42,544 nt of DNA from Ureibacillus yapensis. Lineage in GTDB: Bacteria > Bacillota > Bacilli > Bacillales_A > Planococcaceae. Position 1 is the first letter of the stretch; each line of letters starts with the position of its first letter. Shown here in pieces: positions 18,941 to 27,380 of this stretch. The notes under the pieces were generated by a model. It was not told the DNA's origin. It ran no database searches and saw nothing but the letters and a program-made list of their open reading frames with translations. The stretch is taken from assembly GCF_003515775.1 (NCBI RefSeq), contig NZ_QWEI01000009.1, positions 105,381 through 147,924 of the forward strand, written 5' to 3'. Made by a program: the position numbers and the translations under genes.

Positions 18941-19020
18941 CCTAATCCCTCCCTGATCTATTTTTTGATTAGTTCTCGTAAAGCTTGATTGATTATTTTA
19001 AGCGGTTAACCGCCAAACAT

Positions 19021-19182
19021 CTAATAATCAGTATCCAGTAAAGCCACTTCAAACACCATTGCTAAAAGAAATAGCGGCACTCCGACTAGAAGCATGCCGG
19101 CAATGAAGTAACTTAAACTTGTTAATATGAACTTGAAGAAATCATAGACTGCCCCGGCTAAGTCATCAATGAACCTAGTCAA
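19021..19182 (-). CDS. 53-residue membrane protein (short gene)
   Basis: A TTG start at 19180-19182 lies six bases after a strong GGGAGGAG site; the frame stays open for 53 codons to a TAG. The product begins MTRFIDDLAGAV, has a hydrophobic stretch from about residue 15 to 49 with Gly and Pro near the middle (possibly two short membrane segments), and ends in acidic LLDTDY. The codons look coding and the site is better than most in the window. Family not recognised. It is probably cotranscribed with the 63-residue membrane protein gene. Confidence 0.65.
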   Translation of the reverse strand: MTRFIDDLAGAVYDFFKFILTSLSYFIAGMLLVGVPLFLLAMVFEVALLDTDY

Positions 19183-19321
19183 AATAATCTCCTCCCACCA
19201 ACTTTACGCTTTAGCGTTTTAATAGCATTCTTCATTGTTGAAGATAATCTCTTTTTACAATATCCAAAATCCAGTTTAACATAATTATCCATATAAACTG
19301 AGTGATTTTACTTTATAAACA

Positions 19322-19987
19322 TTAAAACATGTTAGCAACTTTAAAATTCATTAAATGGTATAAATCCTTTACTTCATGTGCAAAAAAGCTCGGTTCTTCT
19401 TTCAGCAATTGCTCCTTGGAATGACTTCCCCAATTCACTGCCACTGTTTCACAGCCTGCAGCTTTCCCCATTTGGATGTCAAAAATCGCATCACCAACCA
19501 TTACGCATTCTGTCGCTTTTAATGAATAGCGCTCTACAATTTTTAAGATACCATCTGGATGCGGCTTATAATGCTCCACTTGATCGGAACCAATCCAGTC
19601 TGTAAAAAAACGATCTAACTGCAGCTTTTGCAAGTTTCGATATAATACATCCGTCTTTTTACTCGATACAACAAATAGCAATAAGCCTTGCTTTTGCAAC
19701 GTATCTAATACTTCATCTAAATGTGGAAAGGCGGTAATGGTTTGTTCCTCGAATGTCTTATAAGCTTGGCGAAAAAGTTGTAATAGCTTCTTAAATTGGC
19801 CCTCATCCAGAGTATGATTTGTCATTTCATGAAACGATTGTTCGATGGGAATGCCCATATAATAATCGACCTCTTTTTTAGTCGGAATGGATAAGTTGCA
19901 TTCTTTAAATCCCTTCTGTGTAGCCAATAATCCACATTCACCTGAATCGGCTAATGTACCATCGAAATCAAAAATAATTGCTTTCAT
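19322..19987 (-). CDS. HAD family phosphatase (phosphoglycolate phosphatase-like)
   Basis: A 221-residue haloacid dehalogenase-superfamily hydrolase. Motif I is DFDGTLADS with the nucleophile Asp7 and acid Asp9, a helical cap follows, motif II is the VVSSKK segment, motif III the Lys in HYKPHPDG and motif IV VGDAIFDIQMG. Likely a phosphomonoesterase of the Gph/PGMB-like group; substrate unknown. I choose ATG 19987, eight bases after AGGAGTG; the GTG three codons upstream overlaps that site. It starts 11 bases past the stop of the Crp/Fnr gene, so the two form an operon. Confidence 0.88.
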   Translation of the reverse strand: MKAIIFDFDGTLADSGECGLLATQKGFKECNLSIPTKKEVDYYMGIPIEQSFHEMTNHTLDEGQFKKLLQLFRQAYKTFEEQTITAFPHLDEVLDTLQKQGLLLFVVSSKKTDVLYRNLQKLQLDRFFTDWIGSDQVEHYKPHPDGILKIVERYSLKATECVMVGDAIFDIQMGKAAGCETVAVNWGSHSKEQLLKEEPSFFAHEVKDLYHLMNFKVANMF

Positions 19988-19998
19988 ATTAATCACTC

Positions 19999-20691
19999 CT
20001 ACTGCATTTCATATATATTTTGTTTCGCATACTTTAATAATTGCTTCGAATCTATGATTTCGATAAATCCCGGAATTCGCTTAATAATGCCATCCCTCTC
20101 AAACGATTGGATACATCGGTTTTGGTGCCTCACCGTGATTCCTATAAATTCAGCAATCATTTTTAATTCGCTTTTCGGTATATACGGGTTAATAAAAGCT
20201 CCTTGCTCGTCATGGGAAATGGATGCCAGATAGCTTGCCAGCCTTGCATCTGCTTCATGCAGCAAATGAAAAGATAGGTTCGTTGATTTGGTTAAAAATT
20301 TTCGACTGATCGATTGGAGCAAGACTTCATTAAAAATAGTATCCTCTCGCCATCTACGCGCTATTTCCAATGGTAATATAGCGAGATGTACTTCAGTCAC
20401 TGCTTCGATCGTATGTATAGTATCAACTTGTTGTACAAGCTCTATATCACCATACAGTTCAAGCGGTTTGTTGAATGTAACTATCAATCGTTTTCCTTCT
20501 TCTGAAGTCGTGTATATTTTTACTTTTCCCCGCACCAGAAAAGAGAGAAAAGGCAATGGGAATCCTTGTGCATAAATACACTCTCCAGGAGAAAAGGAAC
20601 GCCATTCAAGGACATCTATTTCGATAGGATACTTTTTATAAATATTCTTTTTGTATTGTGCAATTGCATTTGCATCGTTCAAGAGTTTCAT
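19999..20691 (-). CDS. Crp/Fnr family transcriptional regulator (YeiL-like)
   Basis: A 230-residue regulator with an N-terminal cyclic nucleotide-binding-like beta barrel (residues 25-120, including SFLVRGKVKIYTTSEEGK) and a C-terminal winged helix (KSELKMIAEFIGITVRHQNR). It lacks the Fnr-type N-terminal cysteine cluster, so an iron-sulphur sensor is unlikely. It resembles YeiL-type regulators from Firmicutes and enterics. It is transcribed together with the downstream HAD phosphatase gene. Its effector and targets are unknown. Confidence 0.85.
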   Translation of the reverse strand: MKLLNDANAIAQYKKNIYKKYPIEIDVLEWRSFSPGECIYAQGFPLPFLSFLVRGKVKIYTTSEEGKRLIVTFNKPLELYGDIELVQQVDTIHTIEAVTEVHLAILPLEIARRWREDTIFNEVLLQSISRKFLTKSTNLSFHLLHEADARLASYLASISHDEQGAFINPYIPKSELKMIAEFIGITVRHQNRCIQSFERDGIIKRIPGFIEIIDSKQLLKYAKQNIYEMQ

Positions 20692-20913
20692 TGAAATCCA
20701 ACTCCCTTTTCAAAATAATTCATTTTTATCTTAACAGAAAGGACATATGGCCATAAAAATGAGTATGCAGTTTTTGCCCCATATTTTATGTACTTAAATC
20801 ATTGTTGAATTCAACAATTAATTATCTGAAAAATCAAACTATTACACGATGACTTTTCCAAATTTTCTCTTTAAAATAAAAAAAGTATTAAAAAAATTGG
20901 GAGGAGTGTTTCT

Positions 20914-22164
20914 ATGAATCGAGAACTTGCTGGCAGTTCAAACAAAAGGCTGATTCTTGCTACTTTGTTTATTGGCTGGATTGTCTTGTTTATTGACCGG
21001 ACTGTCATCAGCCTTGCTGTCGTACAAATGAGCGAAGATTTGTCCCTTGCACCTTCGGATATTGGTATGGTGCTCAGCAGCTTTTTTATTGGTTACGCCT
21101 TTATGCAAATTCCAGGGGGATTTCTTGCAGACCGGTTCGGTTCCCGTAAGGTAATTATTACGGCCGTGCTGGCATGGTCCATATTTACGGCATTGACTGG
21201 ACTGGCTTGGTCGTTAGCTTCTTTAATTCTGATACGCGTATTGTTTGGTTTGGGGGAAGGCTCTTATTCTCCTTCTGCTGCAAAGGCAATTTCTGATTAT
21301 TTTCCTCATAAAGAAAGGACAAAGGCACAATCAACGATGATGTCTTCAAATCCGATCGGGATGGTGGCCGCACCAATCATTTGCGCACCATTGCTTGTTG
21401 CGCTTGGTTGGCGTTTTACGTTCCTGCTACTGTCCGTTCTTGGTATTGTTGTCGTGTTACTTGTATGGAAATTCTTTAAGAAAGACAAGCTCAATGCTGA
21501 GGAAATGGATAAAAACGCTCCCAAACAGGAAAAGGGAGCATATAAAGAACTGCTTCGAAACTCAATGATATGGAAAATGGTGATTATCTGGTTCGGAATC
21601 AGTATTGCCCAATGGGGTTTAACCGCTTGGATGCCAACCTACCTTGTTCAGGCCAAACAAATTAACCTGACTTCTGCCGGATTTCTTACGGCAATTCCAG
21701 CACTTGTCAGCGCGGTTGTTGCGTTTTTAAGCGGCAGGTTGATTGACAGACTTGGCGCTTATACAAAAACGGTTGTAATCATTAGCACGTTAATCGTTGG
21801 CTTATTTGTTTACCTGTTAATCGGATCCTCCAGCGCATGGGAGGCCATTTTATATCAATCTTGTGCTTCAGTCGGCATTGCATTTATGCTAGCTTTCGTG
21901 TTTTCCTTACCACATCGCATCATGAGAGCACAAGTAGTCGGAACGACGGTGGGCATTCTAAACTTCGGCGGGCAGTCGGCAGGCATTGTCGCGCCATTGA
22001 TTATGGGCTTTCTAATCTCCGCTTCCGGCGGTTCCTATACAGGCGCTTTCATGTTTGTGATGGGCTGCAGTTTGCTGGCCACTATTGTAAGCGCAACTTT
22101 GCCCGGCTCGATATTGGCAAAAAAAGTGGCTGCCGAGAATTCACCGGCAGAAGTACTTGGTTGA
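20914..22164 (+). CDS. MFS transporter, anion:cation symporter type
   Basis: A 416-residue major facilitator with 12 hydrophobic segments. The first helix carries the F-I-D-R-T-V-I-S-L-A segment and loop 2-3 GFLADRFGSRKV, and the region VLFGLGEGSYSPSAAKAI is typical of the ACS family (hexuronate, glucarate, hydroxybenzoate uptake). It is expected to import an organic anion with protons. The start follows GGGAGGAG. A strong terminator separates it from the convergent aldo/keto reductase. Given the IclR and Old Yellow Enzyme genes next door it may import their substrate (inference). Confidence 0.88.
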   Translation: MNRELAGSSNKRLILATLFIGWIVLFIDRTVISLAVVQMSEDLSLAPSDIGMVLSSFFIGYAFMQIPGGFLADRFGSRKVIITAVLAWSIFTALTGLAWSLASLILIRVLFGLGEGSYSPSAAKAISDYFPHKERTKAQSTMMSSNPIGMVAAPIICAPLLVALGWRFTFLLLSVLGIVVVLLVWKFFKKDKLNAEEMDKNAPKQEKGAYKELLRNSMIWKMVIIWFGISIAQWGLTAWMPTYLVQAKQINLTSAGFLTAIPALVSAVVAFLSGRLIDRLGAYTKTVVIISTLIVGLFVYLLIGSSSAWEAILYQSCASVGIAFMLAFVFSLPHRIMRAQVVGTTVGILNFGGQSAGIVAPLIMGFLISASGGSYTGAFMFVMGCSLLATIVSATLPGSILAKKVAAENSPAEVLG

Positions 22165-22210
22165 ACCGATTTTTAGTTGTTAATAAGTAGAAAAAAACGA
22201 TCTTTAATCC

Positions 22211-22252
22211 AATTCCCCCTTTTGTAAGTCAACTTACAGAGGGGAATTTTTT
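22211..22252 (+). terminator. Terminator of the ACS-type MFS gene
   Basis: AATTCCCC (22211-22218) pairs with GGGGAATT (22241-22248), with an inner GTAAGT/ACTTAC stem, followed by TTTTTTA. Confidence 0.88.
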
Positions 22253-22360
22253 ATGACGGCTGTAAATTTACTTCTATATGAACGTTTACTGTAAAGTTCA
22301 AGGAAAACAGGCGTTTAGAAATCCTCATTAATGATTTAAAGCAAAATAATCTGTAAATAA

Positions 22361-22392
22361 AAAGAGCACCATTCCCGACCAAATGGCGCCCT
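22361..22392 (-). terminator. Hairpin past the aldo/keto reductase gene
   Basis: GAGCACCATT and AATGGCGCCC pair with two mismatches; minus-strand reading ends in CTCTTTTTATT. It is a member of the dispersed GCGCCC hairpin family acting as terminator. Confidence 0.65.
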
Positions 22393-22405
22393 TCAACTAG
22401 ATACT

Positions 22406-23347
22406 TCAGTTGTTAATGAGAATATTATGGATGAAATTTAATTCTTCTTTAGATAAACTCATATCGCTTGCCTGAATGTTTTCAAGGATGCGCTCTTTCC
22501 GTTTGCCCCCTGGGATGACTGCATCAACGCCCTGTTGAGCGAGCAGCCAAACTAGTGCCAAATTCGGAAGTGTTGTCTCTTTTTGAGCAGCAAATTCTTT
22601 TAACTTGTCTACCGTTTCAAGGGTTTTGCCAAATTGTTCGCCCTGGAATAATGGAACCGAATTGCGCCAATCCTGTGCATCCAGTTTGGTATCCTTCGTG
22701 AATCCACCACCAAGCAACCCAAATGCCAATGGACCATATGGAATAAAGGAAATATTATTTTCAACGCAGTATGGCAATAATTCTTCTTCAGCAGAGCGAT
22801 CCAGCATATTGTATGGTGATTGCAGGGCGGAAATGTCACCGTGCGCATTTGCCTCTTTCAGCTGCTCGAGGGAAACATTCGAAATCCCGATTGCGCGAAT
22901 TTTCCCTTCTTCTTTTAAACGGGCCAATGCACCAATTGATTCCGCAAAAGGTGTTTCTTTGTCCGGGAAGTGCAAATAATATAAATCAACATAATCCAGC
23001 TGAAGCCTTTGTAGACTGTTTTCTAGAGCTGCCCTTAAATATTCAGGACGGTTGTTAGTCTTTACGGAACCATCCTCCAACCATTGTTGTGCTCCTTTTG
23101 TTGCAATCACCAAGTCATCGCGCTTAAATTCTTTTACTACTTCCCCAACCAATTCTTCGGAACGTCCAACACCATAAATATCCGCTGTATCAATAAAGTT
23201 AACGCCATTGTTCAATGCTTCCCTTACAAATTCGATTCCATCCGCTTCACTTAAATTTTGGAATAAATTATGTCCGCCAACTGCATTGGTGCCAAGTCCA
23301 ATCTCCGATATTCTTAAGTCCGTTTTTTTTAACGTTTGATATTTCAT
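22406..23347 (-). CDS. Aldo/keto reductase
   Basis: A 313-residue NADPH-dependent oxidoreductase with the superfamily tetrad: Asp and Tyr in DTADIYGVGRSEE, Lys in IATKGAQ and His in YYLHFPDKE; the C-terminal VIPGGKRKERI binds the cofactor phosphate. It is a YqkF/IolS-like member; substrate unknown. ATG 23347 is chosen because AGGAGGG lies seven bases upstream. It is divergent from the IclR gene; a promoter with -35 TTGAGG and -10 TATGAT lies at 23377-23405, with a dyad 13 bases outside the -35 box. Confidence 0.9.
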   Translation of the reverse strand: MKYQTLKKTDLRISEIGLGTNAVGGHNLFQNLSEADGIEFVREALNNGVNFIDTADIYGVGRSEELVGEVVKEFKRDDLVIATKGAQQWLEDGSVKTNNRPEYLRAALENSLQRLQLDYVDLYYLHFPDKETPFAESIGALARLKEEGKIRAIGISNVSLEQLKEANAHGDISALQSPYNMLDRSAEEELLPYCVENNISFIPYGPLAFGLLGGGFTKDTKLDAQDWRNSVPLFQGEQFGKTLETVDKLKEFAAQKETTLPNLALVWLLAQQGVDAVIPGGKRKERILENIQASDMSLSKEELNFIHNILINN

Positions 23348-23376
23348 AATTTTCCCTCCTACCATTCATTACCCCA

Positions 23377-23405
23377 ATCATATTCACTATAAATAAGAAC
23401 CTCAA
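23377..23405 (-). promoter_or_regulatory. Promoter of the aldo/keto reductase gene
   Basis: On the minus strand, -35 TTGAGG (23400-23405), a 17-base spacer and -10 TATGAT (23377-23382). Confidence 0.65.
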
Positions 23406-23418
23406 ATTATCTAGATGA

Positions 23419-23437
23419 AGTTTCATTTATTGAAACT
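23419..23437. promoter_or_regulatory. Predicted IclR operator A
   Basis: AGTTTCA and TGAAACT, perfect half-sites with a five-base spacer. It lies 13 bases upstream of the -35 box of the aldo/keto reductase promoter, centred near -58. Confidence 0.65.
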
Positions 23438-23477
23438 CACATGGAAACCTGCTGAAAAACGAAAAACCTGCCCACCC

Positions 23478-23496
23478 GGTTTCATATAATGAAACC
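23478..23496. promoter_or_regulatory. Predicted IclR operator B
   Basis: GGTTTCA and TGAAACC, perfect half-sites with a five-base spacer, the same layout as operator A. It lies 13 bases upstream of the -35 box of the iclR promoter; the two operator centres are 59 bp apart. Confidence 0.65.
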
Positions 23497-23509
23497 TCTC
23501 CCGCATATT

Positions 23510-23538
23510 TTGAGTCAAGTACTACAAGCATCTATACT
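23510..23538 (+). promoter_or_regulatory. Promoter of the iclR gene cluster
   Basis: -35 TTGAGT (23510-23515), a 17-base spacer and -10 TATACT (23533-23538), about 22 bases before the iclR start. Confidence 0.65.
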
Positions 23539-23560
23539 ATCGGAAGATGGAGGTGAGCAA

Positions 23561-24316
23561 ATGGCAAAAAACGAGGTATCCACACTGAAAAAAGGCCTTC
23601 TTGTTTTAGAGTTAGTGAAGCAATATCAAGGGATTACGTTAAGAGAACTGATGAACCATCTCAATCTAAGCAAATCTACGGCATTTCGGATATTAACTAC
23701 TTTAGAAGAGTTGAATTATATCTATAAAATTCAGACCCGATATTTTATGAATCCTAAAAAGTTTGAAGTCATTGTTGAAAAACGGCCGGAAAAGGATTGG
23801 ACCTCTTTACAATCCGTCTATCAAGCAGCGCGGAATTTACAAATGAGTACTTATTTAGGTAAAGTGGATGGTTCCGATCTTGTCATGACTCAGGTATTGC
23901 ATGCTCCATTTGAAAAGACAGCAAACGAAGAAATCGGAAATCGTTCAAAATTACATCTATCGGCATTAGGAAAAGTCATTTTAGCCCATTTGGATGAAGA
24001 GGTGCTCGAATCGCTGTTCAGTAAGTTGTCACTCGAACCTGCAACTGACAATACGTTTCAGGACGCCCACCTTTTCCAGTATCATTTAAAGGGCATTCGA
24101 CAAGAAGGCTATGCATTTGATGATGAGGAGCGAATCGTCGGCATCCGTTGCGTCGCCGTTCCTGTTTTTCGCCATAGAAAAGTAATTGCTGCATTGGCGA
24201 TTGCGGCTCCTGCAGAACAAATTTCACGAGGCAATATAAAGCAGCTTGCCCAAAAGCTAAGTTCAGGCAGTGAGGCCATTACAAAAGAAATCGAAGCTTT
24301 GGAAGACAGTCATTAA
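23561..24316 (+). CDS. IclR family transcriptional regulator
   Basis: A 251-residue regulator: an N-terminal winged helix (residues 8-60, with TLRELMNHLNLSKSTAFRIL) and a C-terminal IclR effector domain containing K-L-H-L-S-A-L-G-K-V-I-L-A-H and the C-terminal R-C-V-A-V-P-V-F. The start at ATG 23561 follows GGAGGTGA; an upstream ATG at 23489 lies inside operator B. IclR regulators usually control catabolic genes beside them and sense a pathway metabolite. Here two matching dyads flank divergent promoters, consistent with control of both the aldo/keto reductase and its own cluster. Confidence 0.9.
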   Translation: MAKNEVSTLKKGLLVLELVKQYQGITLRELMNHLNLSKSTAFRILTTLEELNYIYKIQTRYFMNPKKFEVIVEKRPEKDWTSLQSVYQAARNLQMSTYLGKVDGSDLVMTQVLHAPFEKTANEEIGNRSKLHLSALGKVILAHLDEEVLESLFSKLSLEPATDNTFQDAHLFQYHLKGIRQEGYAFDDEERIVGIRCVAVPVFRHRKVIAALAIAAPAEQISRGNIKQLAQKLSSGSEAITKEIEALEDSH

Positions 24317-24374
24317 TCTAAATGAAATGTAATTTTTCATCCATACAAAAAAATAAATGAAAGCAGGGACAAAA

Positions 24375-25294
24375 GTGAAAAAAATTGAAACCGTTTCATT
24401 AATTGGTCTGGGCGCTGTAGGAGCTGCCTATGGAAGTAAACTTCATGAGCTGTTGAAAGATTCGTTCCAAGTTGTGGCAAGTAAAGATCGGATCCAAAGG
24501 TATGAAAATTCAGGAATCAGCGTGAATGGGCAAAATTATCACTTTCATTACAGCACACCGGAAACCAGAATGGATCCAGTAGACTTGGTAATTTTTTCCG
24601 TGAAAAATGACGATTTAACTCAAGCAATTCAAGATATTCAACATCATATAGGACCAGATACAATCATTTTGTCGTTATTGAATGGGATTTCCAGTGAAGA
24701 TAAAATAAAATCCGCCTGTGAAAGTCAGCATATTCTTTACAGCGTCTGTGTGGAAATCGATGCGGTTAGACAACAAAACGAAACCAATTCAGTACGCTTG
24801 GCTGGATTGAATTTGGCGAAAGGGATAGTTCTAAATCAGAGAATGTGTTGGCAGTACAGAATTTATTTGAAAGAGCAGGAATCCCCTACAAAATTTCCGA
24901 GGACATTTTACATACCATGTGGTGGAAATTCATGGTGAATGTCGGCATTAATCAAACATCCGCCATATTGAGGGCACCCTATAATGTCTTCCAGTCAGTG
25001 CCAAGTTCCTATGAATGGGCGGAAGCAACAATGCGCGAAGTTGTTGCCCTTTCACAAAAGATAGGAGCGAATTTAACAGAGGAAGACGTCGCAAGTTTTC
25101 GCCCTATCCTGCACAATATGTCACCCAATGGAAAAACTTCTATGCTCCAGGATGTAGAGGCAGGAAGAAAAACAGAGGTTGAGTATCTAGCTGGAACAGT
25201 AATCGAGCTAGGCAAAAAATATGGGGTTTCAACACCGATTAATGAACAGTTATATAAGATCATTCGCATTATGGAGGATATGAAAACCCACTAG
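24375..25294 (+). pseudogene. Ketopantoate reductase-like gene with a frameshift
   Basis: Two frames together encode a complete ApbA/PanE-family protein of about 306 residues. The first half has the NADP-binding motif LIGLGAVGAAYG and FSVKNDD; the second has HTMWWKFMVNVGINQ, the catalytic Lys and Asn segment, and a normal C-terminus. The frame breaks near 24814-24818: TTGGCGAAAGG would restore N-L-G-E-R-D-S-S-K-S if one G were added. The start may be the GTG at 24375 after AGGGA, or the ATG at 24357. It follows iclR by under 60 bases and precedes the flavin enzyme by 13, so it belongs to an operon. Annotated as broken, but an assembly error is possible. Confidence 0.8.
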
Positions 25295-25307
25295 TAAGGA
25301 GATTAAA

Positions 25308-26437
25308 ATGAAGGAAAACTTCCAAAGTTTATTTCAAGATTTTACATTTAAAAGTGGTGTCCATGTAAAAAACCGCCTTATGATGGCACCGATGACAACG
25401 TTCTCTGCTGACGAAAACGACTATGTATCAGAGGAAGAACTGAACTACTATAGTGAGCGTGCAAATGGTGTCGGTACAATTGTTACGGCATGTGCCTATG
25501 TTTCGAAAAACGGAAAAGGATTCGATGGACAAATGGGCATTGACCATGACGATGCCATTGAAGGCCTTTCCAAATTAGCAGAAGTGATACATGCTGGCGG
25601 CGCCAAAGGAGTTGTTCAACTTTATCATGGAGGCCGGTTAGCCGTGCCAAGACTTATTCCAAATCAGGAAACTATAAGCGCGAGTGCTGTTGCCCCACTC
25701 GAAGACGGGGATTTTATAGCATTACACAAGCTCCAAGAGCATTAACGACCGACGAAGTATACGAAATTATTACTGATTTTGGCGATGCAACACGTCGGGT
25801 AATCGAAGCTGGATTTGATGGCGTTGAATTGCATGGAGCAAGCGGCTACTTAATTCAGCAATTCGTGTCGCCCCATTCAAACAAAAGAAAAGATGAATTT
25901 GAAAATCCCCTCCTCTTCCCAATAAAACTTATTGAAGAAGTAAAAAGGGTAATTAGTGAACATGCTAAAAAACCGTTTTTAATCGGTTATCGTTTTTCTC
26001 CGGAAGAACCGGAGACACCGGGAATCACCATGCAAGAAACATTTGCTTTAATTGACGAGTTAGTCGGCGCAGATCTTGATTATCTTCATATTGCCACAAC
26101 AAATGCGTGGGCAAAACCGCGTCTAGGCATTGTGAGCGAAAAATCACGCACAGAATTAATCGCCGAGTATATTGATCGACGCGTACCGTTAATTGGTGTA
26201 GGCAGTATCCATACACCTGATGATGCCGCTCACCTATTGGAAATAGGGAAAACAGATTTTGTGGCGATTGGACGGGCAATCATTGTGGATCCGAAGTGGG
26301 TTGAAAAAGTGCAGAATCATAAAGAAGAAACGATATCCCAACAGTTAAAACAAGACCAACAACATGAAGCCGTGATCCCAACTCCTTTATGGAATTTGAT
26401 TTTAGAAGTGGAAGGCTGGTTTCCTGTTGAACGTTAA
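25308..26437 (+). pseudogene. Old Yellow Enzyme family flavin oxidoreductase with a frameshift
   Basis: The two parts (25308-25745 and, in another frame, to 26437) make one full NADH:flavin oxidoreductase of about 376 residues, related to Bacillus YqiG/NamA. Visible features: MMAPMTTF near the N-terminus, the FMN-site QLYHGGRLA, the segment G-V-E-L-H-G-A-S-G-Y-L-I-Q-Q-F and the phosphate-binding GVGSIHTPDDA...VAIGRAI. The break is at about 25711-25716: an added T in the run GATTTTATAGC gives G-D-F-Y-S-I-T-Q-A-P-R-A-L and continues in frame. It lies 13 bases after the ketopantoate reductase-like gene with an AAGGAG site, and a terminator follows. Confidence 0.82.
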
Positions 26438-26443
26438 ATTCAG

Positions 26444-26470
26444 AAAGCGGCTCAATTGAGCTGCTTTTTA
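26444..26470 (+). terminator. Terminator of the iclR-led operon
   Basis: AAGCGGCTC and GAGCTGCTT pair over a four-base AATT loop (one G-U pair), followed by TTTTTA. It lies just past the flavin enzyme stop codon. Confidence 0.9.
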
Positions 26471-26518
26471 ATTCATTAAAGTCTTTCCCGCCCAATTTCT
26501 CATTGGCGAAATTCCCCT

Positions 26519-26902
26519 TTAGCCCCGTCCCCATAGAATTAAAAAGAAGTAACTTAGGATCAAAAGAATGAAAATGACCATCAATAGTGAAAGCAAAGAA
26601 ATATCCGAGTTGGAGGGAACAAACTTTTCCTCCAGAATTTCTTTGCGTTTTCTTTTATAAGTTCCTGTTGTAATCAGGATGACGGTAATGCCCAGTATAC
26701 AAGAAAATACACCCAGTATAATTGAAAGGATATCAATGTATGAATTGCGTATATTCCCTATCGTAAAATGTAAACTGGTTGCCAAAAAGCCGATTCCCAC
26801 AATCGAAATCGCTGTCCGAATCCATGCCAAATACGTTCGTTCATTCGCTAAATGCTGCTGGGCGTATTTTAATTGGTTATCGAGGGACTTCTTATCCATC
26901 AT
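26519..26902 (-). CDS. DUF202 family membrane protein (YidH-like)
   Basis: A 127-residue inner membrane protein. The N-terminal signature AQQHLANERTYLAWIRTA (residues 14-31) defines the YidH/DUF202 family, followed by three hydrophobic segments (about 31-48, 58-78 and 102-122). Function unknown. The start follows GGGGAG by eight bases. A second DUF202 protein with a near-identical signature is encoded at 36994-37395 on the other strand, so these are paralogues. Confidence 0.88.
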   Translation of the reverse strand: MMDKKSLDNQLKYAQQHLANERTYLAWIRTAISIVGIGFLATSLHFTIGNIRNSYIDILSIILGVFSCILGITVILITTGTYKRKRKEILEEKFVPSNSDISLLSLLMVIFILLILSYFFLILWGRG

Positions 26903-26977
26903 TTACACTTCTCCCCATCAATATTTTTTTACACGTTTAAAAGAATATATACAATTTTAATTATATAGCCGGTTACC

Positions 26978-27244
26978 TTAGAAATTAAACGAAATTGCTT
27001 CTTTTTCTTGACCATCTGCTGCTACTTTCCCCAGTTCCTTCAGTACTTTTTCTTCCCTGTTACGAGGTTTTTCTGATTCCGTAAGATAGTCCGCAACTTT
27101 TGTAGCTGCTTTTGCGAGCACTTCTTCATTTAAGCCTAATTTTTCGCCTTTTGATCCTTGTTCACTTAAATAGTTTTTAAAGTTAGTAAAACTATCTAAA
27201 TGATAGAACACCTCATATACCCTAAATATTTTAGAATCCCCCAC
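26978..27244 (-). CDS. DUF3243-like small protein
   Basis: An 88-codon frame whose middle reads F-K-N-Y-L...G-E-K-L-G-L-N-E-E and A-A-T-K-V-A-D-Y-L, then P-R-N-R-E-E-K-V-L-K-E-L, the signature of the YmfJ/DUF3243 family of Bacillales. The C-terminus is short and diverged: the Trp that normally follows K-E-L is Gly. The start is uncertain; the GTG at 27244 lies inside a perfect ACAATCT/AGATTGT hairpin (27243-27260), and a GTG at 27211 after AGGG is an alternative. Possibly a decaying copy; the window holds no intact one for comparison. Confidence 0.6.
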   Translation of the reverse strand: MGDSKIFRVYEVFYHLDSFTNFKNYLSEQGSKGEKLGLNEEVLAKAATKVADYLTESEKPRNREEKVLKELGKVAADGQEKEAISFNF

Positions 27245-27336
27245 AATCTAGCCAGATTGTTGAGTTTCGAGAGAGCACCCACACCAGCGCCAGCTACCCG
27301 CTGATTTTAGCACTAAAAAGGAATCCTAATTAGGCA

Positions 27337-27373
27337 CAAAAAAAGCACCCCGGAAACTAATCCGTAGACGCTT
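27337..27373 (-). terminator. Terminator of the 78-residue protein gene
   Basis: On the minus strand AGCGTCTACGGA and TCCGGGGTGCT pair with internal mismatches (inner CGGA/TCCG, outer AGC/GCT), followed by seven T. Confidence 0.65.
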
Positions 27374-27380
27374 GCGTTAA

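Noticed and set aside
24386..24398. Palindrome TGAAACCGTTTCA near the ketopantoate reductase start, resembling the IclR half-sites
   Set aside because: The half-sites are in the opposite order with a one-base spacer, and the sequence is inside coding codons with normal amino acids.
27243..27300. Perfect ACAATCT/AGATTGT hairpin and a coding-like frame before the DUF3243-like gene
   Set aside because: The hairpin lies over the possible start codon and lacks a T tract; the frame has no start and no family match.
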